From NCBI RefSeq assembly GCF_030265065.1, contig NC_080412.1, positions 21,690,501 through 21,754,500 of the forward strand: DNA of 64,000 nt, given 5' to 3'. This stretch comes from Corythoichthys intestinalis. Its lineage: Eukaryota; Chordata; Actinopteri; Syngnathiformes; Syngnathidae. Below, one piece after another: positions 1 through 14,300 of the stretch (position 1 is the stretch's first letter; each line of letters begins with the position of its first letter). The notes under the pieces were generated by a model, which saw only the letters and a list, made by a program, of their open reading frames with translations, was not told where the DNA came from and searched no databases. A program made the position numbers and the translations under genes.

Positions 1-1190
1 GATATTTTTGATATACAGGCACTGTTGGGAAAGTTAATTTTCTACATGAACTACTTCAAATTGCAGTTCACAAAGAGTTTTGAAAAAAAAAAAAAAAAAA
101 AAAATTGCAGTTCACAAATTTTAAAATGAACTGTTCAGTTCATAGTTCATAATTCAAAATTTTGAACTAATGTTCATGGTTCAAAAAATTGGAACTTTTG
201 TAGTTCTTATTTAATTTCAAATCTGCTTCGGTACTGACCTTTTCATAAAACTCACTTAAATGTTGGTCCTGGGCCAATGTTCTGTCAGATTTTGTACTCC
301 ATCAGAAATTGAAACTGTGGTTCTGCACATGCGCTTACGTTACAAACTGCTGCGAATGCAGCGATTCCAAAGTAAACACTATACACTTTCTATAAATAAA
401 CGAATTTTGTACTTACGTTTTGTTGTGTACGTTGTGTTCTCTCTCAACGCGTCTTCCCCGTGTCGTTAAACATAAAGTCACGCCGAATTCATGGTGCAGA
501 ACTATGTTTATGATGCACCTTGTTTATTTAGCATCTTTAGATGATATTTAAAGTCCAATTGAATGCCACAAAAGCTTCGGGAGCAAAAGCTGCCAGAGTC
601 ACAGCCTCAGGCAGCTTAAATTGCCAGATTGGATAGTTTTCCGCTATTGAGGTTTGTTTTTTTTAATAGTGCTTTTAGCCCAGCCCATGGCTTTATCTAC
701 AGTTTTGTCGGAAAGGCTCTAATTCTGAACTCATGAATGTGTTATACAGACTACGTGTCCCATGATCACCCTGGGTTCACAGAGCCAATGGGATGAGACT
801 TGGAGGTGAGCGAAATCACTTTTATATGATATCTAGTGGGATGTGTGCGAGAGTTACGGTGCACAAACAAAGAGTTGACATCACATATACCGCAGCAGTT
901 GCATATGTTCTGAGAGAGACAGAAAAGAACAAACTACCGTTAGCAATTTTATTTTCTGGTCGACACCATGTGGGGGGCCTGATGACCGAGAAGAAAAAGG
1001 AGGGGGGAGAGTCAGAAAGAGATGTGATTACATGGAGTGGACCGTACACGAATCAGCAATGCGAAGTGTAGAACTCAGTATTGTGTAAGTCCCTTGTAAG
1101 TATGGATATGTTGACATCCTATTCTATGCTGCCAGATCGCTAGTCCTGGCACTGATAGTTTCTCCACTTGAGTGTGTCTAATTGCACCCA
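1..1190. other. AT-rich intergenic sequence, probably an old repeat
   Basis: No gene is recognised here. The first 250 bases repeat variants of a 'gttcagttca / gttcaaaa' word around a poly(A) run at about 85-103, which resembles the inner part of a degraded teleost DNA transposon, but no terminal repeat pair could be closed. The open frames at 793-1071 have no recognisable domain and are likely chance. Confidence 0.35.
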
Positions 1191-1214
1191 CTCATGCGTG
1201 AATCCCATCAGACG

Positions 1215-1640
1215 TGTGATAGTCCTGCAGACAAGTGGAAAAGCTGCACGGGGCCGCCCCAGCCAGTCAGGGGAGTGAGCCGAAGCAGCCCGTCCACCCT
1301 CCCGCAGCTTCAGCGAGGGGGGCCGCAGTCATCCCTCCAGGACCCATGGTGGTCCCCCGGACCATCCACACCCCCATCAACCAGCCTTCAGGGAAGGGAT
1401 GGGGGGACCCCGCTCACACGGCCCACCAGCCACCGCCACCACTCCCCAACTGACACGGCGCACCACGGGACCCCCACGGCCCACTAGACCCAAGGAAGGA
1501 CAGGGTCCCCGCCCAGGCTGGGCGACACCCCGCCGACCCACTGGCGCCCGACCAGTGACAAGCACCGAGCCCAAGGAGGAGAGAGGGGGAAGGCGGAAGC
1601 AGGAGACCGCCGAGAAGCCGCCGCAGAGACTGTGGTGAAA
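1215..1640. other. GC-rich, CpG-containing island of unknown origin
   Basis: About 430 bases of strongly C- and G-rich, proline-codon-rich sequence lie inside otherwise AT-rich DNA. Three frames stay open across parts of it (1182-1487, 1235-1453, 1399-1638), which is expected for stop-poor GC-rich DNA and is not evidence of a gene. It could be the 5' UTR of a LINE, a relocated CpG island, or a low-complexity minisatellite relic. No domain is recognised. Confidence 0.45.
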
Positions 1641-1892
1641 TTACTGCATCATAGGAAACAGTGAAACGGGTCCAAGGCGCATTAGAAAAATGATTTGTTA
1701 TTATTTAAAGAGTTAATACTATATGCATTGTTGTTCTTTTGTTTTGTTGTCTTGTATAATTTTTTCTAATACTGCTATCATCAAATATTATTTGAACATT
1801 TTTCTTGATTCCTTTTGAACGCTGCGACGACCCTAGCATTTGACTAACTCGCCTTATGGACCGCACAGGTCTGGAGCTGGCAGAGATATTTT

Positions 1893-1958
1893 AAAACTTA
1901 AAATGACTATATCACAGCTCCGCGTAAAACTTAAAATGACTATATCACAGCTCCGCGT
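1893..1958. repeat. Perfect tandem duplication of a 33-bp unit
   Basis: Bases 1893-1925 are repeated without change at 1926-1958. Perfect identity of two copies suggests a recent replication slippage event. The region from here to the downstream poly(A) signal of the finTRIM gene contains nothing else recognised. Confidence 0.85.
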
Positions 1959-2108
1959 ATCATCTTACCTTTTTGTTGCCCCCCCCCCTTGCCTAACCAC
2001 GCACACGCCCGGTCGCACCCCCCTAAGTTCCGCCCCTTCATTGAAGCTAATTTTTAGATTTGCAATGAAAAGACAAAGCACAGTGACGTCACAAACCTTC
2101 ATAAAATG

Positions 2109-2114
2109 TTTATT
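2109..2114 (-). terminator. Poly(A) signal of the minus-strand finTRIM gene
   Basis: AATAAA on the minus strand (TTTATT on plus) lies about 220 bases after the stop codon at 2335-2337. It gives a 3' UTR of normal length and no competing signal was noticed nearer the stop. Confidence 0.6.
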
Positions 2115-2334
2115 GATCAAAAAAATAATAAATGGCCGTTAAAAATGACATCAATTATTTCAATCAAGTACAGTTCATATTTATACAATACGCTCACTGA
2201 CTTTGTTCATCTGATTGCACAAATACACACGCTTAAGTTTCCCCAGCGACCTAAATACTGTACACGTATAACCTTTAATCATAGTTGCCATACAAGTGAG
2301 AACTGATAATAATACATCAATATGTGCGTTCTTA

Positions 2335-5300
2335 TTACAGCTGGATGAGAGTGATGGCTGACTCGTACCAAACCCAGAAGCCTGGATAGACAGGCTCACT
2401 GAACGAGGTCTTAAAGCGGTGAATGAGAGACATTGTGTCCCCAAGAGAGTAAAAAGAGAGGGTTCCCCCTGCGTGGTCTAGAAAGACACCAATTCGAGAT
2501 GAGTACGGCGCATTGACTTCTATCTGGTCCTTGTTGTGGCGTGCAGAGTAGCTGGAGTCAGAGCAGAAGAGACTCCAAGATTTGCGGTTGTAGCCAATGC
2601 GGCAGCTGTCTCCGTAACCTGTTCTCTTAATTCCTCTGTAGGTGACACCCATGGCAGCCCCCTCCCCACTCCAGTCGACCTCCCAGTAGTAAGCGCCGCC
2701 TGAGAGGGCCTCCATGCACAGGACCTGGGGCAAAGAGTCAAACCTAGCCGAACTGTCGCCGTAAGACTGGGGGTCTCTCTTGAGGGCAGCTTTCCTGTTA
2801 CCGCGAGAGAGGTAAAGCTGTCGGTAGGCTGTGTTTGGGTCCAGAGTGAGTTGGCAAGCATCTAGAGAAGAGGCATATAGTTTTAAATTTTTTGCACATT
2901 TAAACTCAAAAGGGAAAGGGGATAAAAAAAACGCTGAGAAAAAGCTTTTTTTTCATATGCCTTGGCCTATCTGAGCAGAGCACTTGGATTGCCTCAACAA
3001 ATTTCATAGTCAGTAATAGTAGTTAAGTAATGCCTCTGGGATAAAGCTATTCTAACATTGGCCTATTTGTCTTATTATTGAAATGTACACAAACTTAATT
3101 ATTCTAAAAAGTCATGTTTCTAATATGCTAAATGGTATGACCACTCCTATTATTACTAGGACTGTTAGCTACAATATGCAAATTCTGCTGAAATTGTTTG
3201 GGTATGCTTTTCTAATGTTCAGTATAGTCCTTTGGAGTTGGGGTGAACTTTTGTTGTTGTTGACATTAACAGTATTCATTCAATGCTGTATTATAAGTTT
3301 GTGCATTTTTAACCACAAACCTCAGGTGAAAACAAAACGATGCACACACATAAACATGCACACTTAAAAAATAAATATGAAGTAAATTATAATAATAATA
3401 AAGTGCATTGAGAATCCTTTCAGTAGGTATGCAATCATGAATTGCGGGTGGTTTATGGTAGATATTTCAAAAGTTTCTATGAATTTCAAGAGAGGTTGCC
3501 ATGTTTTATTAAAGTTGTTCAAAGAGCTTGTTAACACACACTTCATCTCCTCCATATGTACATTTCGTCATGAGATCAGCAATTCACTGACCGTGTGTGG
3601 GAGAGCTTTCCTGTTTCCATCTCAAAAGTCTTAGTAAGTAGACTGGCAAAGGCAATAGCATTTGAGTAAAGTTTACTTATCAAAATATCTGGAGGTATCA
3701 CTCCAAAGAGAGCAATCAAGGCCATGTTTAAAGTTTAATTTTTGTATACAGTGGTATGAAAAAGTATCTGAACCTGTTGGAATTTGTCACATTTCTGCAT
3801 AAAATCACCATCAAATATGATCTGATCTTTGTCAAAATCACACAAATGTAAAAACAGTGTCTGCTTTAAAACCGCCCAAACATTTATAGGTTTTCATATT
3901 TTAATGAGAATAGCATGCAAACAATGACAGAAGGTGGGAAAAATAAGTAAGTGAACCCTCTGCCTTAGAGACTTAAAGAGCAATTGAAACCAATTTTTAA
4001 CAAACAATTTAAGTCAGGTGTGTGCCCAATCGCTGATAAGTGGTTTAAAGTTGCCCTGCCCACTCTAAAACACACACCTGGTAAGAATTGTCTTGATGAG
4101 AAGCATTGACTGATCGCATCATGGCTCGGTCAAAAGAGCTGTCTGAAGACCAGCACTCAAGGATTGTTGATTTGTATAAAGCTGGGAAAAGATACAAAAC
4201 GTCTGGATGTTCATCAATCGACAGTCAGAGAAGTTGTCTACAAATGGAGAGGGTTTTGGCACTGTTGCTTCACTGACCGTCCACCAAAGATGATGCCAAG
4301 AGTTCAGAGCAGAATACTCAGAGAGGTAAAAAAAAGAACCCTAGAGTGTCTGCTAAAGACTTACAGAAATCACGGGCACAGTCTAATATCTCTGAGCACA
4401 GATCAACTATACGTAAAACTATGGCCAATAATGGTGTTGATGGGAGGACTCCAAGAGGAAGCCACTGCTGTAAAAAAAAAAAAAAAAAAATGCTGCTCGT
4501 TTAATGTTCGCAAAAAGGCACTTGGACACCCCACAGAAGTTCTGGCAAAATATTTTGTGGACTGAGGAAACCAAAGTTGAATTGTTTGGGAGTAACACAC
4601 AACGTCATGTGTGCAGAAAAAAATGGAACAGCTCACCAACATCAACACCTCATCTCCACTGTGAAGCATGGTGGACGGAGCATTATGATTTGGGGGCTGT
4701 TTTGCTGCCTCAGGGCCTGGACAACTTGCAATCATTAATGGAAGAATGAATTCGAATTATCAGGATGTTTTGCAGGAAAACCTGAGGCCGTCTGTCAGTT
4801 GAAGCTAAAAAGAGGATGGATGCTGCAACAAGACAATGATCCAAAAACACACAAGTAAATCAACTTCAGAATGGTTTCAGAAGACATCCCGGGAATCTGA
4901 TTGAACTACAGCAGTTTTGTAGAGAAGAATGGGCCAAGATTAGTCCTGACTGATCTGCAGCTACAGGGGGCGTCTGGTTGAAGTTATTGCTGCCAAAATA
5001 TTAAATGTGATGGTTCACTTACTTATTTTCCCCCTTCTGTCATTGTTTGCATACTATCCTCATTAAAATATGAAAACCTATAAATGTTGAGTGGCTTATG
5101 TTAAAGCAGACAGTTTTTTCATCTGTGTGATTTTGACAAAGATCAGATCATATTCGATGGTGATTTTATGCAGAAATGTGAGAAATTCCAAAAGGGTCAG
5201 ATACTTTTTCATACTACTGTATTCCTGACAAAATGTTAAATATAATGTCCAATGACTATTAAGTTTTGAGCATGTCCAGAATGGGACAGTGTTTTTGTCA

Positions 5301-8300
5301 AAAACAGTGACACTTTGGTCAAATGTGTGCACATGTGAAAAGTGTCAATTTTTTGTTAAAATTCATTGAAATGTGAACAGGCAAAGATGTGACTAATGTA
5401 TTTGTATGTGTCATTAGGAATTTTATAAGTCAAAAACAATGACCTTTTATGGAGATTTTTTTTGTAGGTCTGAAATTTTTTAAGAACTGATTTTTTCGAT
5501 TTAAGTTTTGTTCATGTATTGGAGTGCATATAATTTAAAGCTAGGCATGTGTCAGTATGAGATTCTGACAGTATGATAACCTTAAGCAAAAATATCACAG
5601 ATTCACTGTATCACGGTAATGCAATTACAGCTCTAAAATGTACTATCCCCTTTGACATATCTGGGTTTAAAAAAACTTTTCCATTGAACAAGATTATTAT
5701 TTTTCAAAACATATTAACAAACTGCAACATAAGTGTAATGTTAAGATTTTTAAACATTTTTTTAAATTAATAAAATAACAAATATTCTTAATAAAATTAA
5801 AATAAATGCAGTCCTTTAGTTGAGCGTAACCCACAGCCACAGCTTAACATTATTATCATCAGAAGAAAAATAATTGAATTATTTTCCATAAAAAGCATGT
5901 GTGTATGACTCGTATCATGTTTAGTACATAATACACACGGACTCTCTTTCTCAACAAAGACATTTGCCAGAGAGAAAAAAAAACACATTTTATCACCGCT
6001 AAACACACTAAACACGCTGGAGTTAACTCTCGTAGCTGGTGGGAAACGTTCATGACTGTTTATTAACCTTTAATTTTGTAAAAATGCAAAATCGTATTGG
6101 AGGTATTGCCTCCTCGGCAGCCACCCTCCGCAAACAAGTCGGTTGGCCCTTTATTCTCTAAGCCGCGGCCGTCTGTAACTTTCCTGTAGCCGAAGTATTC
6201 CCATACCAGCGATTTCGTTTTCCTCGATGGGTGGGAAAGTTTCAGAGTTTCACCTCCTCCAGCCATCGTGTAGCACAGCCGACTCACTGACACTGGGCAA
6301 CAACCCGTGGGGGAGGGTTGAGCCTCACAGCAGCAAGCGAGGGATTTCTCCCTGCATTTATGGTACATACATAATAGCTAACACCTTAGGGACGGTATGA
6401 CGGAAAATGTTTGCTGTTTTAAAACCGTGACACTTTCATACCATACGTGATGTTTTCATACCTTGAAACCGGTGTTTGTTACATGCCTATTTAGAGCCAA
6501 TGGGGAGATTGTTTGTGGGTCCAATAATGTTGGCCATCGAGTGGATTTTTTATTTTTTAAGTGAAGTTGGAAGTCCTCCTTGAATGCCAATGCGATTTAA
6601 TGGGATGTTTATGGTATAAAAAATATAAAAATCATGTCCGCCAATTTTTGTTTTTGTTTGTGTGATGTAGTGGATATAAATGGTAGGCAATTGGGTTTTT
6701 TGTGTGTTCAGTCATGTTGACTATCGAGTCTTTTTTTTTTTTTTTTTGGGTGGAACTTTCCAAAAAATTATTTCGAGAGGAGCGGACAAAACAGTATGAA
6801 GTTGGAAGGGTTCAAATAGGGTCAAAAAAAGTTTAATAAGTGCTCCTTGAATATCACTGGGGTTTAATGGATAATTTTAGCAAAAAATCACGACAGCCAA
6901 TAGAGATATTTTGGTGGGTCACCAACAGATTTTTGTGGGTCTTAGTTCATTATCAATTGGCTGTAATAGGGAATTGTGTGTGTGATGGAGTGCATATGAA
7001 ACTGAGCAAACATGGCGTTTTTTTTCTGGATCCATTAATGTTGACCTTGCAGTAATTGTACTCCAAAGATTTAAATGCAACATTTTTGGGGTAGAAGTTG
7101 AATTTAAGAGTTGAATAGTATTGTAATGTCAGTATTCATTTTGTACATTTACTGTTAACATTTGCGCTTGTCAGGGTTGTTCAAGCTCCTGCATGTTGTT
7201 TAAAAATAATAATAAAGCCAAAAAACGCCACAAATGCACAAACTATTTGCAGATTAAAATAATCTTTGAATAAGACTAAGCGGAAGATGATGGATGGATG
7301 GATGGATGGATGGATGGATGGATGGATGGATGGATGGATGGATGGATGGATGATGGATGGATGGATGGATGGATGGATGGATGGATGGATGGATGGATGG
7401 ATGGATGGATGGATGGATGGATGGATGGATGGATGGATGGATGGATGGATGGATGGATGGATGGATGGATGGATGGATGGATGGATAAGTGTTTTCTACA
7501 GGATAGTTCTGAGTTGAAAGGGGGAGCAGCTATTGAAAAGGCTCCCAAGACAAGATGTTTATGTGGATTAAAGGTGGGGAAAAGGGTCAGACCCTCTGGC
7601 TTTACACATCAAACAAATGAGAATTATTGCAGGAGTTAGATGTCACCTGCCTTCTTTCTCTTTCTCTGCAGATCACAGTTGGTGGGACACCCGGCGGCCC
7701 CTGCTAGATCTGCCCGGCTTATTATCTGGAATGCCAGAGGTATCAACACTGCTTGTAAGTTTGACCACAAACAGAAAACTGCTGTAACAAAACTAGCATG
7801 TGGAATTGTAAAGTATGGGCTTGACTTTATACAAAGAAGGGAGGGCGGAAATAATTGGCCTTTGTCATTCTTGCCTGACTGACTTCTTAACACCAAATAT
7901 TAAAGATATTACTAAGCTTTTTTATAGTGAGTGTGTCACATTCTCAGTGACGCTGCAAAGATAAAAACGTCTTAAAAAGTGTTGAGTTTGTGGTCGGCCA
8001 CAGGGTCCGGCAGAGGAACGAATAAGCAACTAAAGTGCTGAAACGAGCAAGATAAAGAAAATAGGAATCATCGGAAGCGGATCAGCTGACACTCACATTT
8101 CAGGAAGTCGTCCCTGTGCGTTGGTTCCTGGACTTGCACGGATCTGTACATGGGGGCGTCATCTCCTTTGGAACCAAAAACAAAAAAAATGCATCGTGAT
8201 TACAAGTTGCTGTGTGACTAGACGCTTTGTATAAATGACCTTCTTGTAAAAGACCATTGCTCAACGTGTTGAAGTATCAAAATCGCAAAATTTTTAGATT

Positions 8301-11300
8301 CCTGATAATGGCGAAAATCATGTATAAACTAGGGCTGTCAAAATTATTGCGTTAATTTTTCTAATTAATCACATTCAAATATTGGACGCATTTAATGCAC
8401 ATGCCCCACTCAAACAGATTAAAATGACAACACATTGTCATGTCGGCTTGTTACTTGAGTTTTTTGGTGTTTTGCCGCCCTCTGCTGGCGCTTGGATGCG
8501 ACTGATTATATGGGTTTCAGCACCATGAGCACTGTGTAATTACTGACGTCAACAATGGCGAGCTACTAGTTTATTTTTTTGATTGAAAATTTTACTAATT
8601 TTATTAAAACCAAAACATTAGGAGGGGTTTTAGTATAAAATTTCTAGAACTTGAACGAACATTTATCTTTTAAGAACTACAAGTCTTTCAATCCATGGAT
8701 CGCTTTAACAGAATGTTAATAATGTTAATGCCATCTTGTTGATTTATTGTTAAAATAAACAAATACAGTACTTATGTACAGTATGTTGAATGTATATATC
8801 CGTCTTGTGTCTTATCTTTCCATTCCAACAATAATTTACAGAAAAATATGGCATATTTTATAGATGGTTTGAATTGTGATTAATTATGATTAATAAATTT
8901 TTAAGCTGTGATTAACTCGATTAAAAATTTTAATCACTTGACAGCCCTAGTATAAACACAAAAAACTAGCGGGCAGCCATTTTGTGACATCACTTATACC
9001 CACACACATGCACACTGATAGCCACTAACACAGGTGCTTGTGATAATGAGAATTAATTATGTCATGAGAAAGGGCGGGAAATCTAGAATACAGGTAGACC
9101 CCGGGTTACGAAGTACCCGACTTACGTGATTTCAACTTTACGACGCCGGAATCTAGTCCGCCATTTTTATTTTTTTTAAAAATAATGTTGACTTTTGTTT
9201 TGGTATCCATACTTTTATTTTGGTGCAGGAAGGGTAGAGCAGGTAGGACTAATGGCACGTTACTAAGAGCACATGTACACACGAAGATGAACGTATTTGC
9301 GCACACACGAGGAAGAGCATATTTGCGCCCACGAAGAAGTCGCGCAGCCGAGTGACAGAGAGAGAGAGAGAGAGAGAGAGGGGAAAGAATACAGCTGCAA
9401 GCCTGCGCGCACATTTGTTGCCTGTGAAGCATCCACAGAGGCAACATCTGTATATCACACCTTTTTGTGTTGTTTATTGTGCGTTTTCAATTGTGGTCTA
9501 ATAGTTGGGCCGAGTTTATGTGATTGTTTTATATGATCTGCGGACGCTAATTGTTGAGTGGATTGTTATAGCTGTATCGGCAGCCAGTTACAAAACGCAA
9601 ATTCGGACTGCTGTCATTGAAAATGAAATTGATTCACCGTAATTTTTGCACTATAAGGCGCGCCTGACTATAAGCCGCCACCTACCAAATTTGACACGAA
9701 AACGGAATTTGTTCATAGATAAGCCGCACTGGACTATAAACCGCAGCTGTCCTCACTGTATTATGGGATATTTACACCTAAAGATATTAACCTGTAACAC
9801 TTTTTTTGACACCAGCATCATACGACTGTCATAAAACCAAATGAACCACCATGAAGCTTTGAACCAATCGGCTGCAAAGCTTCATTGCTTCAAGAAGCTT
9901 CATTTGGCCATCACTGTTCCCTTGGGGGAGATGGTCAACCTCTATAGCCACCTGCTGTCAACACTGTTGTTGTCCAACATGCCTCCTAGCATGCATTGCA
10001 GCGCTATGGATGTAAATAACAATCAAAATTCATGTTTTGTGCTAAATATTTCTTCAGTTACTGTTCCAGTTATTTCATTAATTGCCAGTTATGCTGTTTG
10101 GTAACATTTTATTTAACAGTAGCGCCATAAGCCTGTCATTAGAAAATCATAATTATGACATGACACCGTCATGAGCATTAATGAAGGCTTATAAATAGAG
10201 ATGTGCCGATCGATCGGGTCCGATCACGTCATTTTCAAAGTATCGGAATCGGCAAAAAAATATCAGACATGCCTTTTTTTTTTTTAAATATATATATTTT
10301 TTTTTAATTAAAATGTTTTCTAATTGTATTTAACGTTACAGACATAATATGTTACACTTAAGGTAGGGTTATCAAATTCATCCCGTTAACGGCGGTAATT
10401 AATTAAAAAAAATTTTTTTGCACGTTAAAATATTTAACGCAATTAACGCATGGGCTGCACGACCCACTCACGTATTGTCGCGTTCAATCTGTAATGGTGC
10501 CGTTTTACCTATATATAGAGCTAAAAGGCAGCGTAAAATGAGTAGAGTGAATTTTGGCAGCCTTTGGAGCCTTTTATTACTTGGCTAAAGCCTTACAATC
10601 CCTCTCCCTACGATTAGAAATATCGTGGGAAGCAATGTGGGAAAGAAAGGTAGTAATTGATCTTTTTCTTAACACCCTATGTTATTTCCCAACGCAGAGA
10701 AGATATATCAATTGCTACGCACAGTCATGGTTGCACTTCCCATCATGCATTTGGGCAGAACAGTTAAATGGCTACAGTATCATTTACTGAAAGCGCAACA
10801 AATACACTAGATGGCAATATTTAGTCACAATATACAAAGTCACATTTATACTTTAAGAATTACAAGTCTTTCTATCCGTGGTTCCCTCTCACAGAAAGAA
10901 TGTTAATAATGTAAATGCCATCTTGAGGATTTATTGTCATAATAAACAAATACAGTACATATGTACTGTATGTTGAATGTATATACTGTATTCGTCCAAG
11001 TTTTATTCATTTTTTTCTTACTGCATTGCCAAAATGTATATGATCTGGAAAAATTATCGGGAATGATTGGAATTGAATCAGGAGGGGAAAAAAGCAATCG
11101 GATCGGGAAATATCGGGATCGTCAGATACTAAAACTAAAAAGATCGGGATCGGATCGGGAGCAAAAAAACATGATCGGAATAACCCTACTTATAACAGAT
11201 GTATTTTAGTGTTATCCGGCATATTATCTCACTTTTGAATGGATGTAATAGCTCCGAGCTAGACATATATGGAGTTAGTGACATAATTTGCCGGATGACA

Positions 11301-14300
11301 CTTAACACTTGACATCTGTCATAAGCATTCAGTAATGCCCAGACAGTCTTACGTATGACGCCACTGTCAAATAAAGTGTTATCTATTAAAAAAATCAACA
11401 AATAAGCCACATTGGACTATAAGCCGCAGGATTCAAAATGAAGGAAAAAGTAGCGGCTTATATTCCAAAAATTACGTCAATTTAATTTTTATTTTAGTTT
11501 CATTCTGCAAGTGTTGATGTCATGAGCAGATGAATAAACTTAGCAACCAAACGGACGTCTGACATCGTCATTTTGGAACTTAGCTCGTTGTCTAGCTAGG
11601 ATATAGCTCTAATGTCTTGGCGAGGACAGTACAATAACGTATAATACATGTTTTTGGATCGTTAGTTTGAGATTTAAGGGGTGTTTAGGGGTACTTAAGT
11701 GTTTAATTACGACTTACGCGAAAATTTGGGTTACATCGCCAGCTTAGGAATGGAACCCGGGGACTACCTGTACTCGCATTTGGTTGGCAAAAGTAGTACC
11801 AGCATTGATAAAATGGTTGCCACCACTAACGATGTAAAAGTTTTAAATTTTGTGTTTATTCAATTTATTAAACAAGATTATATATTCTGCTTGGTTGCAC
11901 ATAATAAAACTGCTCTCCTTCCCTTTATTTATTTATACGGTATCATAATACCCATTGAATCAAGGCAAACAACATGGGTCGGATGAAAGGACGCAGGGCG
12001 CTTTTGTGTAAAAACTCACATCACAACCAAAGCAAACATTTGAACAAGTGGCTACCAAGTGACCTCAAACTACACCTTAATTACACATTTATACAGTGCC
12101 TTGCAAAAGTATTCGGCCCCCTTGAATCTTGCAACCTTTCGCCACATTTCAGGCTTCAAACATAAAGATATGAAATTTAAATTTTTTGGCAAGAATCAAC
12201 AACAAGTGGGACACAATCGTGAAGTGGAACAGCATTTATTGGATAATTTAAACTTTTTTAACAAATAAAAAACTGAAAAGTGGGGCGTGCAATATTATTC
12301 GGCCCCTTTACTTTCAGTGCAGCAAACTCACTCCAGAAGTTCAGTGAGGATCTCTGAATGATCCAATGTTGTCCTAAATGACCGATGATGATAAATAGAA
12401 TCCACCTGTGTGTAATCAAGTCTCCGTATAAATGCACCTGCTCTGTGATAGTCTCAGGGTTCTGTTTAAAGTGCAGAGAGCATTATGAAAACCAAGGAAC
12501 ACACAAGGCAGGTCCGAGATACTGTTGTGGAGAAGTTTAAAGCTGGATTTGGATACAAAAAAATTTTTCCCAAGCTTTAAACATCTCAAGGAGCACTGTG
12601 CAAGCCATCATATTGAAATGGAAGGAGCATCAGACCACTGCAAATCTACCAAGACCCGGCCGTCCTTCCAAACTTTCTTCTCAAACAAGGAGAAAACTGA
12701 TCAGAGATGCAGCCAAGAGGCCCATGATCACTCTTGATGAACTGCAGAGATCTACAGCTGAGGTGGGAGAGTCTGTCCATAGGACAACAATCAGTCGTAC
12801 ACTGCACAAATCTGGCCTTTATGGAAGAGTGGCAAGAAGAAAGCCATTTCTCAAAGACATCCATAAAAAGTCTCGTTTAAAATTTGCCACAAGCCACCTG
12901 GGAGACACACCAAACATGTGGAAGAAGGTGCTCTGGTCAGATGAAACCAAAATTGAACTTTTTGGCCACAATGCAAAACGATATGTTTGGCGTAAAAGCA
13001 ACACAGCTCATCACCCTGAACACACCATCCCCACTGTCAAACATGGTGGTGGCAGCATCATGGTTTGGGCCTGCTTTTCTTCAGCAGGGACAGGGAAGAT
13101 GGTTAAAATTGACGGGAAGATGGATGCAGCCAAATACAGGAACATTCTGGAAGAAAACCTGTTGGTAACTGCACAAGACCTGAGACTGGGACGGAGATTT
13201 ATCTTCCAACAGGACAATGATCCAAAACATAAAGCCAAATCTACAATGGAATGGTTCAAAAATAAACGTATCCAGGTGTTAGAATGGCCAAGTCAAAGTC
13301 CAGACCTGAATCCAATCGAGAATCTGTGAAAAGAGCTGAAGACTGCTGTTCACAAACACTCCCCATCCAACCTCACTGAGCTCGAGCTGTTTTGCAAGGA
13401 AAAATGGGCAAGAACGTCAGTCTCTCGATGTGCAAAACTGATAGAAACATACCCCAAGCGACTTGCAGCTGTAATTGGAGCAAAAGGTGGCGCTACAAAG
13501 TATTAACGCAAGGGGGCCGAATAATATTGCACGCCCCACTTTTCAGTTTTTTATTTGTTAAAAAAGTTTAAATTATCCAATAAATGTTGTTCCACTTCAC
13601 GATTGTGTCCCACTTGTTGTTGATTCTTGACAAAAAATTAAAATTTTATATCTTTATGTTTGAAGCCTGAAATGTGGCGAAAGGTTGCAAGGTTCAAGGG
13701 GGCCGAATACTTTTGCAAGGCACTGTAGTATTTTATAGCAGTGGAAAAATATATTAGCAACTTATACTCATGTTAGCCTAATAGTCTGCAAAATACAGTA
13801 ATTATTTGGAAAGGCATCATTTTCAAAGGGTTAAAAATGATGTTTTTTGTTTTTTTGTTTTTTAATTAAAATTTTAAGCAGACTCACCTTTCGAGTGGTG
13901 TTTCTTTTTGGAATCCTCTAGTTGGCAGAAGGTCATTTTATTTACTGTAAGCACAATCACATGTTACTGTGGTAACAAAATACCAGTGAGTTGCAACAAT
14001 GCCACATCATATTAACCAGTGGTGGATGAAGTACTCACTTTTTTTTTTTTTTTTTACTTAAGTAAAAGTACGGATACAACTGCAAAAAAATTCTTAAGTA
14101 AAAGGTTATAAGAAAAAAAAATACTCACGCAAAAGTACAAAAGTACTTGCTTTAAAAATTACAAGTAAAAAGTAAAAGTATTTTCTCCTGATGCAAAAAT
14201 ATAATATACATATATGCATACATACATTACATACATACATACAGAGACCTGAGTCAATATTCAAAGAAAGAACCAGAAAAAAACAAGCAATAAAATTGAC

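Larger units (their letters stand above)
9636..11477. mobile_element. MITE with 'accgtaattttt..actataag' ends (family E), nested
   Basis: The left end reads ACCGTAATTTTTGCACTATA and the right end is the approximate inverse, ending in ...CCAAAAATTACGT. It contains inner words such as 'actataagccgc' and 'gccggatgacac' that recur at 32994-33930 and 36795-37608. It interrupts the family D element and is itself interrupted at 10196-11188. No coding sequence is recognised. Confidence 0.75.
9091..11770. mobile_element. TA-flanked MITE with CAGGTAGACCCCGGG ends, hosting nested elements (family D)
   Basis: The left end is CAGGTAGACCCCGGGTTACG and the right end is the inverse, AACCCGGGGACTACCTG. TA flanks both sides (9089-9090, 11771-11772), as for Tc1/mariner-like insertion. 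Its own sequence is about 9091-9635 and 11478-11770; the middle belongs to a later insertion at 9636. A second copy is at 20077-21091. It is non-coding and lies in intron 5 of the finTRIM gene. Confidence 0.85.

Noticed and set aside
2520-2861. 113-residue minus-strand frame over the finTRIM last exon
   Set aside because: It is out of frame with the B30.2 reading, which is supported by splice phase and domain motifs.
7266-7548. MDGW- and SIHP-repeat proteins on both strands
   Set aside because: They are translations of the GATG microsatellite.
7640-7882. Frame containing '[11 protein letters not shown]' as a LINE endonuclease start
   Set aside because: The similarity is limited to a few residues and no catalytic endonuclease motifs follow.
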